Numbered from the stretch's first letter, positions 52,756 to 63,714 are shown. The stretch: 64,000 nt of DNA from Vombatus ursinus (GCF_900497805.2 NW_020947390.1:1808756-1872755); one strand, 5' to 3'. Notes: generated by a model not told the origin, from the letters alone. Made by a program: numbers and translations.

Positions 52756-53850
52756 TTGTTCCAGCCACTACTATCTCTTTCTTTTTAACCCCTAAAATGC
52801 CTGGAGTTGCTAAACTGAGGCTTGATAGGAACATTAGCCTAATCTGTTGAAAGATTTGGGTTTAAAAACTTTAATCTACCTGTTGATGGCTGGCCATCTG
52901 GAAGTAATGAATAGCCCTGCCCAGAAGTCCTCAATACTGCATCAGTTTCCTGGTCTCACCCCAAGATTTTAGTTGAGGTTTAGATTCAAACTTCTATAGA
53001 ATCTCTAGGACCAAGGACAGTCCTGGGGCTCCCCCAAAATTTTCAATTAACTCCAGATCTTTCTACTTCTGTTGTTTAGATTAAAATGAAGAGCCTCCAG
53101 GAATCCTTAACCAATGAAACAAAACAAGGAAAAGTCAGGCACCTCCTGGGGTCTAATGGGCTTTTCTGGTCAATACCTCTGAACTAACTTACTTTCTAAA
53201 TTAGATCAGAAGTCTTAATAAAAAAAAGGATGGAAGTCATGGCAACTCTACCTTAACAAATGCTAAATACCATTCCAAGTTACAGCAAGAGGCCACAGCA
53301 AATCTTTAAAAAGTAAATTGCACGAATCAAAGCATAAATGGAAAGGTGAAAAAAAGCCCCACTCTCCTAAAATATATTTTTTTCAGTAACACAGTTAAGA
53401 GTTAGAAAAGTATTCCAATCCATGTAAGCCGATTATGCTCCAATTTGGAATAATAACACAGCATTAAAAAAATCCACCCTTCATTCAATAGGGGAAGACT
53501 TATTATATTGATGAAAAACAATATTTCACAGAGCATAGACATTTAACCAACATTAGGTATACTATTTATTCCCAGAGCTGGGTGAAGTGATTCATCTTGC
53601 AAGTTGCCAAGGGAACATCTTCTATTTATTTCAAGTGTTATCCTCAGAACAGAAATGCTAGTATAGAAGAGATAACTGCAGGGCTGAGGAAAATTAGGTA
53701 GGAGTGTGTCTGTGCATGTGGGCTTATATATCTTTGAGCAGAGATTAAGGAAAAGTGATACCTTGTCAACTCAAGGGCCAAAGACAGATACATAAAATCA
53801 AATTTTTACTTATATCAAGCTCCTGAAGCACAATTATCATCAAATAGAAT
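52756..53850. other. Repeat-free stretch, candidate conserved non-coding DNA
   Basis: About 1.1 kb without a recognised repeat or frame. 53260-53680 is even-textured AT-rich DNA (TGTAAGCCGATTATGCTCCA at 53424; GAAGTGATTCATCTTGCAAG at 53584) and the best enhancer-like candidate of the block. No proof of constraint. Confidence 0.3.
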
Positions 53851-53854
53851 GTAT

Positions 53855-54125
53855 CCCCCCATCTCTGCATGATGAAATCACTTCCATTCCTCAAGACCCA
53901 GCTCAAATGTCACCTCCTCCACAAAGTTATCTCTTTCCCTCTACTCACCTAACCTAATCAGAAGCAGTACTTTCCTCCACAGACCTCTCATAATATGTGA
54001 CTGGTACACTTGCATCATCTTCTATTCTCTATCTCAGTATGCACACTTTATTTTACAAGAAGATTGTAAGCTCCTTGAGGGCAGAGACTGTGCCATTCAT
54101 CTTTTTATTCCCTAAAGTATCTGGA
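53855..54125 (+). mobile_element. L2 LINE 3' end
   Basis: ATTCCTCAAGACCCAGCTCA at 53886, GTCACCTCCTCCACAAAGTT, AGATTGTAAGCTCCTTGAGG at 54062 and GCAGAGACTGTGCCATTC. Confidence 0.85.
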
Positions 54126-54159
54126 TTGGTAGGGGGCAGGGGGAAAGCGAGGGATGGAA

Positions 54160-54395
54160 AGGAATAATCATTTATATAGTCCCTATTATGTGTCAGACAC
54201 TGTACTAAGCACTTTTTACAAATATTATCTCATTTAATCCTCACAACAACATTGCTAGATAGGTGCTATTTTTATCTCCATTTTACAGTTGAGGAAACTG
54301 ATGCAAACAGAGGTTAAGCAATTTGCCCAGGGTCACACAGCTCATAAGAGTCTCCAAGCCCAGTGCTCTATCCACTGTGCCACCAGTGCCTTTAA
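54160..54395 (-). mobile_element. SINE/MIR
   Basis: GTCAGACACTGTACTAAGCA at 54193, TTAATCCTCACAACAACATT, ATTTTACAGTTGAGGAAACT, TGCCCAGGGTCACACAGCTC at 54324 and TCTATCCACTGTGCCACC. Confidence 0.85.
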
Positions 54396-54884
54396 TGTAG
54401 TACCTTATATAATACCATCAAAGTACACCTTGCACATAGGAGACCTTTTGTAAACATATGTTGAAGGCCAAGCAATCTTTCTCTTCTCCTGCAAAGAATT
54501 CAGTTCTCTATCTAGCTTCTTTAAAGAATCCTTCCAACTGCAGCTTTCACTCTGGTACTTACTTTGTTATTTCTTGTAGAGTTTCATTCCATAAGATGTA
54601 GGTTCAGATGAGCCTTCACAATGAACATAGAGACAAGAATCTCTGGGACAAGACTCAGACAAGGCCTGCCTTTTATTAATAGCAGGATCTCCTAGGTCCA
54701 GAACTAAAAAACAAAACAAACAAAAAACACCTCTCATCAGTTGTTAGAACAAGGAATAGGAGTATAAATGGGAAGGAAAAGTAGTCCCATATGATGCTGG
54801 AATTTGAAGTGTAAAAGCTCCTGGGCCAAAAAATATTCTTCCTAGCCTGCCTGGATATTCATCCATCCCCCCACCCCCATGCCC
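54396..54884. other. No confident feature
   Basis: A weak L2-end resemblance at 54400-54460 (CACCTTGCACATAGGAG). The rest is unassigned. Confidence 0.3.
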
Positions 54885-55565
54885 GTCTATACCATCCAAC
54901 ATGTCCAAAACAGAATTCACTATCTTTCCTCTCACTTCCCCTCACTTTGTTTAGTACTGTCAACAGCATCTCCTAATCATCCAGGTTCACAACCTCAGTG
55001 GCATCCTCAACTCCTCACTAGCACTCACTCCACATTGTCAAATCTTGTCATCACAACCTTCACAACATCTCCCACACATGTCCTCATCTCTCCACTCTCA
55101 ACACCACAACTCAGTGAGTTCCAGCATATTCCTATAAACTCCAAAATCAAACAAAAACTCCTAAGTAGCAATTACAATTCAGTGCAGTTGCTCATAATAA
55201 GTAATTACAGCTTTTCATAACCTAGTCTCTTCTAACATCTTCAGTTTTATTATCCATTTCCCTCCATACCCTCTACCTATACCTGAAATGTTCTGCCTTC
55301 TCACATACATCTCTCACTTTCCATGACTTCTTTCAAAACTCAGCTCAAATCGTACCTTGCACAGAAGACGTTTCCTAGTCCCCCTCAGTTATGAATGGCT
55401 TCTTCTCTAACATTGTCTTTCTTCTGTCTCTCTCTATTTACATGTTGTCTCTACCGTTACAGCATAAGTTCCCTGAAGGTCTAGATTTCTTTTGTCCATC
55501 TTTGGATGGACTTAGCACTTAGCACAGTGCCTGACATGCAGCAGGCACTTTCTAAATGGGGAATG
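54885..55565 (+). mobile_element. L2 LINE, ORF2 end to 3' terminus
   Basis: CCAACATGTCCAAAACAGAA at 54896, CCAGGTTCACAACCTCAGTG, TCCTCAACTCCTCACTAGCA, CAAATCTTGTCATCACAACC, ACTCAGCTCAAATCGTACCT at 55338, GCACAGTGCCTGACATGCAG at 55521. The 113-residue frame over it is a relic of L2 ORF2 in or near its original frame. Confidence 0.8.
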
Positions 55566-55774
55566 ACTCATTAGCAGGATTGTTATGAGAGACGTGCTTT
55601 GTAAACTTCAAAAGTGCTATAACAACAGCAACTAATTTTTCCCCTTGCTGTATAATTACCTTTCTAGTCACCTTCTTTTAAAATGCAAGTACTCTTAGGA
55701 ATGGTCATACTTCATTAAGTTATTAGCAATAGCACCATAGGGATAATTAATTTATTGAATGATTGCTTAGGAAT
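55566..55774. other. No recognised feature
   Basis: A SINE-tail-like GTGCTTTGTAAACTTCAAAA at 55594; otherwise unassigned. Confidence 0.35.
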
Positions 55775-55960
55775 AGAATTACCGAATCTTAGATGGAAGG
55801 GATTTTGAGAGTCATTCACTATAACACCTCCATTTTTTTGGTCAGGAATTTGAAGTACTGGGAGGCAGTGGTTTGCCTGAGGTCCCAGATTGTCAGAGGC
55901 ACATCAAGGATTCCTGCATCTCCTTCCCCAGCAATGAGCTAGACATCATCAAGACATTAA
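55775..55960 (-). mobile_element. MIR-type SINE
   Basis: ACCGAATCTTAGATGGAAGG at 55782, GAGAGTCATTCACTATAACA and GTGGTTTGCCTGAGGTCCCA. Confidence 0.5.
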
Positions 55961-57234
55961 GGAAATCAATTGAGATATTCTTGTTGAAGTGAAGAGAAGG
56001 TATAATTTTAGAGCTTGAGTCAGTGATAGGGATGATCATGGATACTGAAAGGCTTAGAACAAAGGCAGTGAGCACCCAGAATGGAGGACACCAGTAAAGA
56101 GGAAAGTGAAAGAAGGTGGGGGAAGGGAGAGAAGAATTTCACCTACATCACTATTTTACCCATGGTTTGCTCTAGTTAGGGCTATTTTTACACTTAAAAA
56201 TATCAAACTTATATGGTCTTTGTGTCCCCATAGAATTTTGTTTGTTTGTTTGTTTTGGCCAGGGGCAAATCTGAGGGAAATGAGAATGGTAAGAAAGATA
56301 ACAGGCTCTTAACAACACTGACAGATTCCCTCTCCTTCATCATCCTTTGCATCCTATAAGATAGATAGTCCTGCTCTGCCCTCAAAAGCAAATTTTTTTT
56401 TTTTTTAGGATTTGTATTGCGAGGTAGGTGCTATTATTATCTCCATTTTGCAGAGGAGGAAATGGAGGCAGGCTGAAGTTAACTGAAAAAGCAAAATTTT
56501 TTAAGAAAATTACCTGAAGTTCCTGCTAGAGAAAGTAGTCTTTTTTGACCAAAGGAATCTTTCAATTCATTTTCTTAGATCACTCCAGGGAGTCTATCCC
56601 ACCCAAGAAAGATGATCTTTTTTTGAAAGCAGACATTCATATCCAGGTTATCTGCACAACTGTTTCATTAAATGTGTGTGAGCAGGAGGGCAGGAAGAAG
56701 TAGAAATCTTCACTTATGCTGCTGGTAGATGGCCCTGCTCTTATTTCCACCTATAGACCAGAATGGAGCAGAGTAGTTTCTCCAAGACTGGCGAGCAGGG
56801 TTTTGTTTTTTGTTTGCTTGTGTTATGTGGAGTCATTTTCCCCACTGGCGCTCTTTCATTTAGCAAGCCTGATAGAGTCACAAGAATTGATAGTCCTCAA
56901 ACTTTGGATCCTCAAATATCCTGAACATCTAATACCTCCCATTTCACAAGGTCACAGAATTTCAGAGCATTAAGGGACTTAAGGAACCTGCCTTACTCCT
57001 CCTTCCCTGCCCTATATAACAAAGAAGTACTGATAAGCAAAACAAATCAGCATATCAGCCATATTTAGTACTATATACCTCATTCAAAACTTTTCTGTGA
57101 CTGGGAAGTAGACATACTTCACTGTCACCCCCCTGAAATCATTCATGATTGGTCACTTTATTGCTCAGAGCTCTTATGTCTTCCAAATTTATTTTCATTT
57201 ATATTACTATAGTTACTGTGTAAATTAGACTGTC
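55961..57234. other. Unassigned; small MIR-like piece at 56405-56480
   Basis: (TTTG)n at 56238-56255. CGAGGTAGGTGCTATTATTA at 56421 is MIR-like. No gene signal recognised; the 85-residue frame at 56716 has no known domain. Confidence 0.35.
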
Positions 57235-57544
57235 AGAATCACAAAATTTTTAGATTTGTGTGGGATCTCTATGGTAATCTAGCCTAACCTCCCACCTAAA
57301 AAGGATCCGCACTATAGCATACCATCAAGCCCTCTAGTTGAAGCCCTCCATTGAGAGGGTAAGCCACCAACCCTAAGCATAGCTCAGTCTACTTTTTGGA
57401 GAATTTTAATTGTTATAATGTTTTTCTTGACATCAAATCTTAATTTCCATTTTTGTAACTTCTACTCATTGTGCCTGCCCTCTGAGGCCAGGTAGAAAAA
57501 TACGAATCTCCCTTCCACATAACAGCCCATTCAGATATCTTGGT

Positions 57545-59055
57545 TGGTTGTCATCCTTCTTTCTTGAAGGGGACCAAAAAGACATAACTACATTGGAACC
57601 AAGGTACAACATGACTATAGCTGATCAGAACAATAGGAGCTCGGAAGGCTCTACCACAGAATGGGTACAAACAGTCCATATGAACATTTGGAGCCGAGAT
57701 GTCTCTAAATTTGCATATCTCAATTGCTACTGCAATTCTGCCGTGCTCGTAGATAACAGCACCTTCTTTGATACAAGTACACCATGCTGGGCCAGTGTTC
57801 CCATATCTCACAGTCAATTCCAAAATTCCTCAAAGAGACTTAAGAGTGTCCTTGTATCACTTCTTCTGATCACTGTGTGAGTTGCATGCCTTGTGTGACT
57901 TCTCTGTAAAATAGTCTTTTAGGGAAACATATATTTGACATTTGAACAATGTGGCTAACCCATCAGAGTTTTGCTCTCTGTAGTAGAATTTGAATGCTTG
58001 GCAGTTTAGCTCAAGAAAGGACTTCAGTGTCTAGTACCCTATCTTCCCATGTGATATTCAAAATCTTCTTAAGACAATTCAAATGGAAGTGATTTGGTTC
58101 CCCAGCATGGTGCTGGTAGACTGTCCAGATTTCACAGGCATACAACAATGAGGTCAGCACAATAGCTCTGTAGACCTTCACTATGGTAGGCAGCCTAATT
58201 CCTCTTCTCTCCCACACTTTCCTTTGGAGCTTCCCAAACACTGAGCTAGCTCTGGCAATGTATGTGATAACCTCATCATCTGTGAGTACATCCCTAGAAA
58301 GTACACTGACAAGGTAAAAGAACTTATTCACAGTATTCAAAATTTCTCCATTTGCTGTAATGGATGGTTCCACATATGGATGGTGCAGTGTTGACTGGTG
58401 GAGAACCCGTGTTTTCTTGGTGTAAATTGTTAGGCCAAAATTAGCACAAGTGGCAGAGAATCAATCCATACTTTGTTGAATCTCAGCAGAAGCTGCATTG
58501 GGTGCCAAATTTTCTGCTAACAAAAAATCACATACCAACTCTTACTCTACTTTAGTCTTGGTTTGTGGCTTTTTCAAGTTAAATAGTTTACTCTCAGTGA
58601 GGTAGCTGATCCTGATGCTGTTTCCACCCTTGTTGAAGGCTTCTGACAACATTGCTGAAGACATCATACTAAAAAGAATGGGAGCAAGCACACAGCCTTC
58701 TTTCACTCCAGTGGTGACTAGGAGAGCGCAAGAGCATCATCCATCATCCAGAGCTCAGGCAAGCGTGCCATCATGAAATTGATGTACAACACTGATGAAC
58801 TTCTCCAGGCAACCAAATTTTGATCTAATTTTCCAAAAATCCTTACTACTGACAGTATCAAAGGCCTTGGTCAGATCAACCAACATTGTATACAGACCTC
58901 TCTTCTGTTCTTGACATTTCTCCTGGAGTTGCTGGGCAGCAAATACCATATTGACTGTTCCTCGGCCCTTTCTGAAGCCACATTGTCTCTCAGGTAGATG
59001 ACCATCTTCCAGGTGAAGGATCAGCTTATTAAGGAGGACTCTAGCAAGAATCTTA
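57545..59055 (-). mobile_element. RTE-clade LINE, 5'-truncated
   Basis: About 1.5 kb of RTE reverse-transcriptase end and 3' region on the minus strand. It begins within the RT domain. Its 3' end, near 57545 (plus-strand GTTGTCATCCTTCTTTCTTG), is a typical RTE terminus. Nested in CR1/L3. RTE elements supply the machinery for the RTE-tailed SINEs at 19857, 23848 and 43118. Confidence 0.85.
58011..59055 (-). pseudogene. RTE reverse transcriptase remnant
   Basis: In sense order: KILARVLLNKLI then LPERQCGFRKGRGT (RT fingers), LYTMLVDLTKAFDTVSSKDF in 58755-58949 (the catalytic A-motif region with its Asp), a decayed middle around the second catalytic motif with stops, and the thumb/tail in 58011-58373: FFYLVSVLSRDVLTDDEVIT, KVYRAIVLTSLLYACEIWTV, HLNCLKKILNITWEDRV. 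These match BovB/RTE reverse transcriptases. At least two stops or frame changes separate the open parts; not functional. The plus frame at 57548-57880 is antisense noise. Confidence 0.9.
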
Positions 59056-59394
59056 ATACCTCTATAATGTCTCCCTAAGACCTTTCTTATCCCTAGCTCC
59101 TTCAGCTACTTCTCATAAGACATGGACTCACAGCCCTTTGCTATCCTGGTTACCTCCTCTGGATACAACAGTTTGTCAATATCCTTCTTAAATTGCAGTG
59201 CACAGAACTGAATATAAATTTTTCATATGAGTTATAATGAGGGCAGAGTACCATGGGACTATCATCTCCATATTACTGGAAGCTATGCTGCCTCTTAATG
59301 AAGCCCAAGATGAAATTGTCTTTTTAGTTGCTACATTACACTGCTGACTCTTATTAGCTGGCAGTCCACTAAAACCCCTAGATTTCTTTGCAGG

Positions 59395-59630
59395 TATCTA
59401 GGTAAAATAGTGTCTAGAGCACTGGACTATAAATAGGAAGACCCAAGTTCAAATCCTGCCTCAGATACTAGCTGTGTGACTCTGGACAGATCATTTAATT
59501 TCTCTCAGCTTCAATTTCCTCATCTATAAAATAGAGATAATAATAGCACATGCCTTGAAGGATTGTTGTGAAGGTTAAATGAAACAACATAAATGAAACA
59601 CATTGCAAAGTTTAAAGTGCTTTATTTCAG
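59395..59630 (+). mobile_element. tRNA-derived SINE nested in CR1/L3
   Basis: GTATCTAGGTAAAATAGTGT at 59394, CAAGTTCAAATCCTGCCTCA, CTGTGTGACTCTGGACAGAT, GATTGTTGTGAAGGTTAAAT and GTTTAAAGTGCTTTATTTC. Confidence 0.8.
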
Positions 59631-60197
59631 AAAACCATGCATGCCTCCCATCCTGTTAACTTTTTCAACTTTGTGTCATCTGCAAATTTGGTGAACTTGC
59701 CATCTATGCCTCTATCCAAGTTATTGATAAAATGTTAAATGGCACAGGGCTAAGCATAGATCCTTGGGGCACTCTGCTAGAGACCACCCTGAACCATTAA
59801 TGATTACAATGTGAGTTTAGTCATCAATCAGTTTCAAATCCAACCAACTGTGTTACCCTAGAGGATCCTAGAGGATATCCTAGGGTCCACATCTCTATCT
59901 TTTCCAAGAGAATGGAAAGAGATATTTTATGAAATCCTTTGCCAAAATCTAAGTGAATCATATCTACAACATTCTCCTGGTCTACTTTGTGAAAAGAAAG
60001 GAATAAGGTTAGTCTGGCATTCTTGTGTTTGGTGAAATCACGTTAGCTCTTTATAATTACTACTTCTTTTTCCGGATGTTCATTAGTCATCTCTTTAAAA
60101 ATACATTCTAGAATTTTCCTGGGAACTAATGTCAAGCTCACTGGCCTATAGTTTGCTGACCCTATTCTCTTCCCCTGCCCTTCCCCCTTACAACAAA

Positions 60198-60285
60198 CAA
60201 ACAAACAAACAAACCCTGGGAGAAATGGGAAGGAGCATGTGACAGAAAAGTTGAACCTGCCACCACCACCACCACCACTACCACT
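60198..60285. repeat. (AAAC)n and (CAC)n simple repeats
   Basis: AAAC units at 60198-60214 and CCA/CAC units at 60258-60285. Confidence 0.85.
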
Positions 60286-60289
60286 ACTG

Positions 60290-60545
60290 GCAGCTATGTG
60301 GTGATAAAGGGATGGATTTGGAGTCAGGAAGACCTGAGTTCAAATATAGCTTCAGACACTTACTAGCTATGGGACCCTGGACATTTAACCTCTATCTGTC
60401 TAAGTTTTCTCATCTGTAAGATGAAGATAATAATAGAACCTATTTCCCAAGTATGTTGTGAGAGTAAATAGAGATAATATTTGCAAAGAACTTTGCAAAC
60501 CTCAAAATTCTATATAAGCGCTATTATTATATTATTTTATTTTAT
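60290..60545 (+). mobile_element. tRNA-derived SINE with AT-rich tail
   Basis: GGCAGCTATGTGGTGATAAA at 60290, GGAGTCAGGAAGACCTGAGT at 60319, CTTACTAGCTATGGGACCCT, AACTTTGCAAACCTCAAAAT and a TATTATTATATT tail. Confidence 0.85.
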
Positions 60546-60599
60546 TATATTACATAATAAGTACAATTGTTATATTATTCTTATCTCCTCTCTGACCCT

Positions 60600-60921
60600 A
60601 ATGGTGACAGCCCAGGACCCTGAACCCAAGAGCATTGAGAATAACAATGTCCCCAAAGCTGCCTGACCTGATTTTAGTGCAGCCCCCAAACCATCATTGA
60701 GGGGAGAAATCATTGTGGAGAAGGGCCAACATCAATAATTGGTGACTGACTGCCACCAGCAGGTAGATAGGTACAAGAGCCCTGGTAGTGGCAGGACCCA
60801 TGAGACCACCAGTCCTGATTCCAGCCCATTATCTGAGGAGGAATCTCTTGTGGAGAAGGTGCTAGCCATCTTCACCAAATGCCAACCAAGTGCTACTCCC
60901 AGGGTAGACAAGCCAGCCTAG
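60600..60921 (+). pseudogene. Decayed reading frame, protein not recognised
   Basis: One frame runs from ATG at 60601 to 60921 with only two or three in-frame stops: MVTAQDPEPKSIENNNVPK, then PDFSAAPKPSLRGEIIVEKG, then TDCHQQVDRYKSPGSGRTHE and SPLSEEESLVEKVLAIFTKC. Composition (Pro, Ser, Glu, polar) is protein-like and unlike the repeats around it, which suggests a pseudogene or old exon. I do not recognise the family. It directly follows a SINE and precedes the Y-box-like piece, and the two may or may not belong together. Confidence 0.35.
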
Positions 60922-61162
60922 CTGAAGCCATAAAGCATCCTGAGAGAGGCAGAAGACAATATGTGCCAGAAACATCAAACCACCATCACCTTGTCTACCA
61001 TCTCCCTTCAGATGTGGACGGAAACAATCTAAGACTTTGAACCTGAGTGTTGGGAATAGTCATGTTTCCACCACAGTGCTCTCAGTCACGGGTCATCATC
61101 CTATGGAGATGGAGCCTGGCAACTGTTCCTACATGTGTTATAGCTACAACTACTTAACACCC
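60922..61162 (+). other. Non-repeat DNA between two decayed frames
   Basis: Continues the texture of 60600-60921 (ILREAEDNMCQKHQTTITLS in the same frame after a stop). No repeat family recognised. Confidence 0.3.
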
Positions 61163-61250
61163 TGAAAAGAACGTTCTTGCTCCGCAGAGACCTTGGCACT
61201 ATCAAATGGTTCAACATCAAAAACTGATATGATTTTATTAGTGGAAATGA
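61163..61250 (+). pseudogene. Y-box (cold-shock domain) protein pseudogene fragment
   Basis: Reads KNVLAPQR, a frame change, then DLGTIKWFNIKN, a stop, YDFISGNEIK. This tracks the invariant start of the vertebrate Y-box cold-shock domain ([27 protein letters not shown]), including the RNP1-like KWFN and the YGF position. Y-box proteins bind RNA and DNA and pack mRNPs. The match stops abruptly at about 61250, so this is a short, broken, probably retroposed or rearranged scrap with no regulatory context. Parent paralogue cannot be told. Confidence 0.6.
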
Positions 61251-61344
61251 AATTAAGGTTGAGGCATTACCATATGCTTTGACACTGTACCCTAAGGACC
61301 ACTGAACCTCTCTGGGCTAGGACCAAGGGACAGTTGAAACCATC

Positions 61345-61460
61345 CACATCTGTTGTCTGTGCCAGCATAAAGTGAGCTCCTTGGAAACAGGAAATGTCTT
61401 CCTTTTCTATTTGTATCCCCTCACTTAGCACAGTGGTTTGCACATAAGTGCTTAATAAAT
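61345..61460 (+). mobile_element. L2 LINE 3' terminus
   Basis: GCATAAAGTGAGCTCCTTGG at 61366, TTAGCACAGTGGTTTGCACA, TAAGTGCTTAATAAATATTT. Confidence 0.8.
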
Positions 61461-61477
61461 ATTTTATTCATCATTCA

Positions 61478-61567
61478 TTCATTCAATTAACAAGCATTTA
61501 TTAAGAATCTACTATGTACAAGGCACTGAGAATACAAAGAATAAAACAATTCTAATGGGGAAGACAA

Positions 61568-61606
<39 letters not shown>

Positions 61607-61820
61607 GGATGGATGGATGGATGGATGGATGGATGGATGGATGGATGGAACAAATATAAAGTTATTTTTAAAAAAGGAGTTTGAGAGGGAGGACACTAGC
61701 AGCTGTGGGAATCATGAAAGGCTTCATGTGGAAGATGGTATTTGAGCCTCCCCTGAAATGAAGAGAGGGACTTTATGAAGCAAGAGGTAAGGAAAATGGA
61801 TTCATTCCAGCACTTTGGTA
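61478..61820 (+). repeat. Mammal-wide repeat, copy 6, with microsatellite inside
   Basis: TTAACAAGCATTTATTAAGA at 61487, TACAAGGCACTGAGAATACA, CAATTCTAATGGGGAAGACA, a microsatellite, then TAGCAGCTGTGGGAATCATG and GAAAGGCTTCATGTGGAAGA. Confidence 0.7.
61571..61648. repeat. (GT)n(GGAT)n microsatellite
   Basis: About 16 GT units (61571-61602) followed by about 11 GGAT units (61604-61648). It causes the low-complexity frame at 61487-61696. Confidence 0.95.
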
Positions 61821-62205
61821 CATCCAGAACATAGGCACTTCATTGCTTCTGTATTTTAATCTATGGTCCAGAAATCTAAATCATTCTCAGATTCTGTGTT
61901 TTTAAGCATCTATTCCCTTCTCAAATCTGCCATTCTCTTCCACATTTTCTAACTTCAGTATGCAACAAGTGATGACAAAATACTTAAATGGTAAGGCAAT
62001 AGTGTCAAATTCAAATAGAAATAGGTGACATACTGACTTAGAAAATCACAAATTAACATCATCTATGTTGAATTTTTATTTTGTCAAACATTTACCAATT
62101 ACATTTTAATCTGGTTTGAGTTGGTAAAGAAGTCTTTCCTAACTTCTTTAAATGTTATTGAGTCCCTTCCTTCTGTGTATTCCCCATTCTGTCTGTATAT
62201 AGCTT
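61821..62205. other. No recognised feature
   Basis: AT-rich, no repeat family or frame of note. Confidence 0.35.
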
Positions 62206-62345
62206 GTTTGTACATAGTTGTTTTCATATTGTATCTCCAACTAGACAGTGAGATCCTTAAGGGCAGAGACTTTCTTTTTATCCCCAGAGCTTAACACAAT
62301 GCCTAGCACATTAGGTGCTGAACAAATATTTGTTGACTGATTGTC
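62206..62345 (+). mobile_element. L2 LINE 3' terminus
   Basis: ACTAGACAGTGAGATCCTTA at 62241, CAGAGCTTAACACAATGCCT and GCTGAACAAATATTTGTTGA. Confidence 0.85.
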
Positions 62346-62349
62346 TGAC

Positions 62350-62750
62350 TATGTACCTCAGTTTTTTGCCCAAGATTTCATAATCTCTAACACTTCTCTC
62401 TATCCAGTGGTATCATTTGTTCCCATGTGAATCACCCAGAATAAATACTGCTTGTCATGTGTCACAAGTCTCAATAGTCTTTGACATATCTGTCATATCC
62501 CTGATGCATGCCCCAGGGTGATGGCCACCATTTTTTAAAATCATATCACATTGACAAATAACCTCCCAAGCCACCCTCAACTGGGAATCACCTGCCACCA
62601 TTATTCAACTTTTCATGCTCTGATCATTTCTGGACAATTTCCTTCCTGGTTGCACTTTTGGTTCCATATTATCATTTCTTGGTGCCAAAAAAAACTGCTT
62701 TCTTCTCAAAGGGTCCAAATTTCCTGCTTATAGGAAAAGCCTAGTAATTA
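62350..62750 (-). mobile_element. Probable CR1/L3-like LINE, 5' part
   Basis: ATCATTTGTTCCCATGTGAA at 62413, CAAGTCTCAATAGTCTTTGA at 62465 and GACATATCTGTCATATCCCT resemble CR1/L3 upstream sequence in reverse. From memory only. Confidence 0.4.
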
Positions 62751-63714
62751 TATTACCCAAAGTGTTCTTCACTTCACTCCTATAGTCCACCTCTTTGTCA
62801 ATAAGAAGAAAACGTGCTTGCCCTCTGAAGTCATCATTGGTCACTGAATTGATCATAGTTCTTATTTCTTTCAAAATTATTTTCCTTTATATTATTGACA
62901 TCACTGTGTTCATTACACAGAATTTTAGAGTTGAATTAGACCTTTATGGTTCTCTTGTCCAACCCAAACCCCTGAAAAATCTCCAGTATCACATCCCTTT
63001 TTTTTTTAAATTAAAAGCTTACCATTAAACATCAATTCAATCAACCAAACCTGCTCACTTGTTCTTCCCTGCTGTGGGTTGTATTTTTCCACCCTTCAAG
63101 CTTCTGCCATATGGATAGGTTCTCTACCTTGTCTTTAGATTTTTTTTTTATTTTGTGCTCTCTGGAGCACTTATTTCCATTCTTTGAATCAATACTTATT
63201 CTCTATGTTAACCCAGAGAGCTGAGAGTCTTTTCTTCTACCTTATACCTCTTCCTGTTGAAAGGAAACCACTCACCTTTTATGCATGTGTGCTTGGACCA
63301 GGCACAAGCACAAACACAAACACCGTACATGTTGAAGGTTCTGCAAAACTCCTATTGCCTTTAATAGTTACTGGACACAAATCCTTTGACATTCCTGTTC
63401 ACAATTTTTCCAGGCAACTCTAATAGCAAACAAAATGTTAACAGGGCTAAGGTATTGGCTCCTGCCAGGAGCAAAGTTAAAAAAAAAAAGATAGAATTAT
63501 TTTTAAACAAGAAGTCAATGAGTTTATGATGTTTTATTCTAATATTTAATATAATGGTTTTTATTTAATATTGTTTCATATCAAAAACTAAAGTACAAAC
63601 AATGCAGGTTTTTTGTTTGTTTTAGTTTAGACTTCTGATGTCATCTAGTTTGAAAATTCTATGTGGAAATTCCCTTTACTATCTGTAGTTATTCTCATAA
63701 AGAGTTGGCTGCAG
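62751..63714. other. Mostly unassigned; weak CR1/L3 traces near 62.93-63.05 kb
   Basis: AGAGTTGAATTAGACCTTTA at 62926 resembles a MIR3/CR1-type end. T-runs at 63000 and 63141, an A-run at 63479-63489. No gene called on the 79-residue frame at 63184. Confidence 0.3.

Larger units (their letters stand above)
57235..60170 (-). mobile_element. CR1/L3-like LINE split by an RTE and a SINE
   Basis: Left part 57235-57540: CAAGCCCTCTAGTTGAAGCC, TTTTCTTGACATCAAATCTT, CTTCTACTCATTGTGCCTGC, ATAACAGCCCATTCAGATAT. Right part from about 59062: TAATGTCTCCCTAAGACCTT, CTTCAGCTACTTCTCATAAG, ATGAGGGCAGAGTACCATGG, GTGTCATCTGCAAATTTGGT, AAGGTTAGTCTGGCATTCTT, ACTGGCCTATAGTTTGCTGA at 60139. The two parts join in the family order, so one CR1/L3 was cut by the RTE at 57545-59055 and later by a SINE at 59395-59630. 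Confidence 0.75.

Noticed and set aside
57548-57880. 110-residue plus-strand frame
   Set aside because: Antisense to the RTE 3' region.
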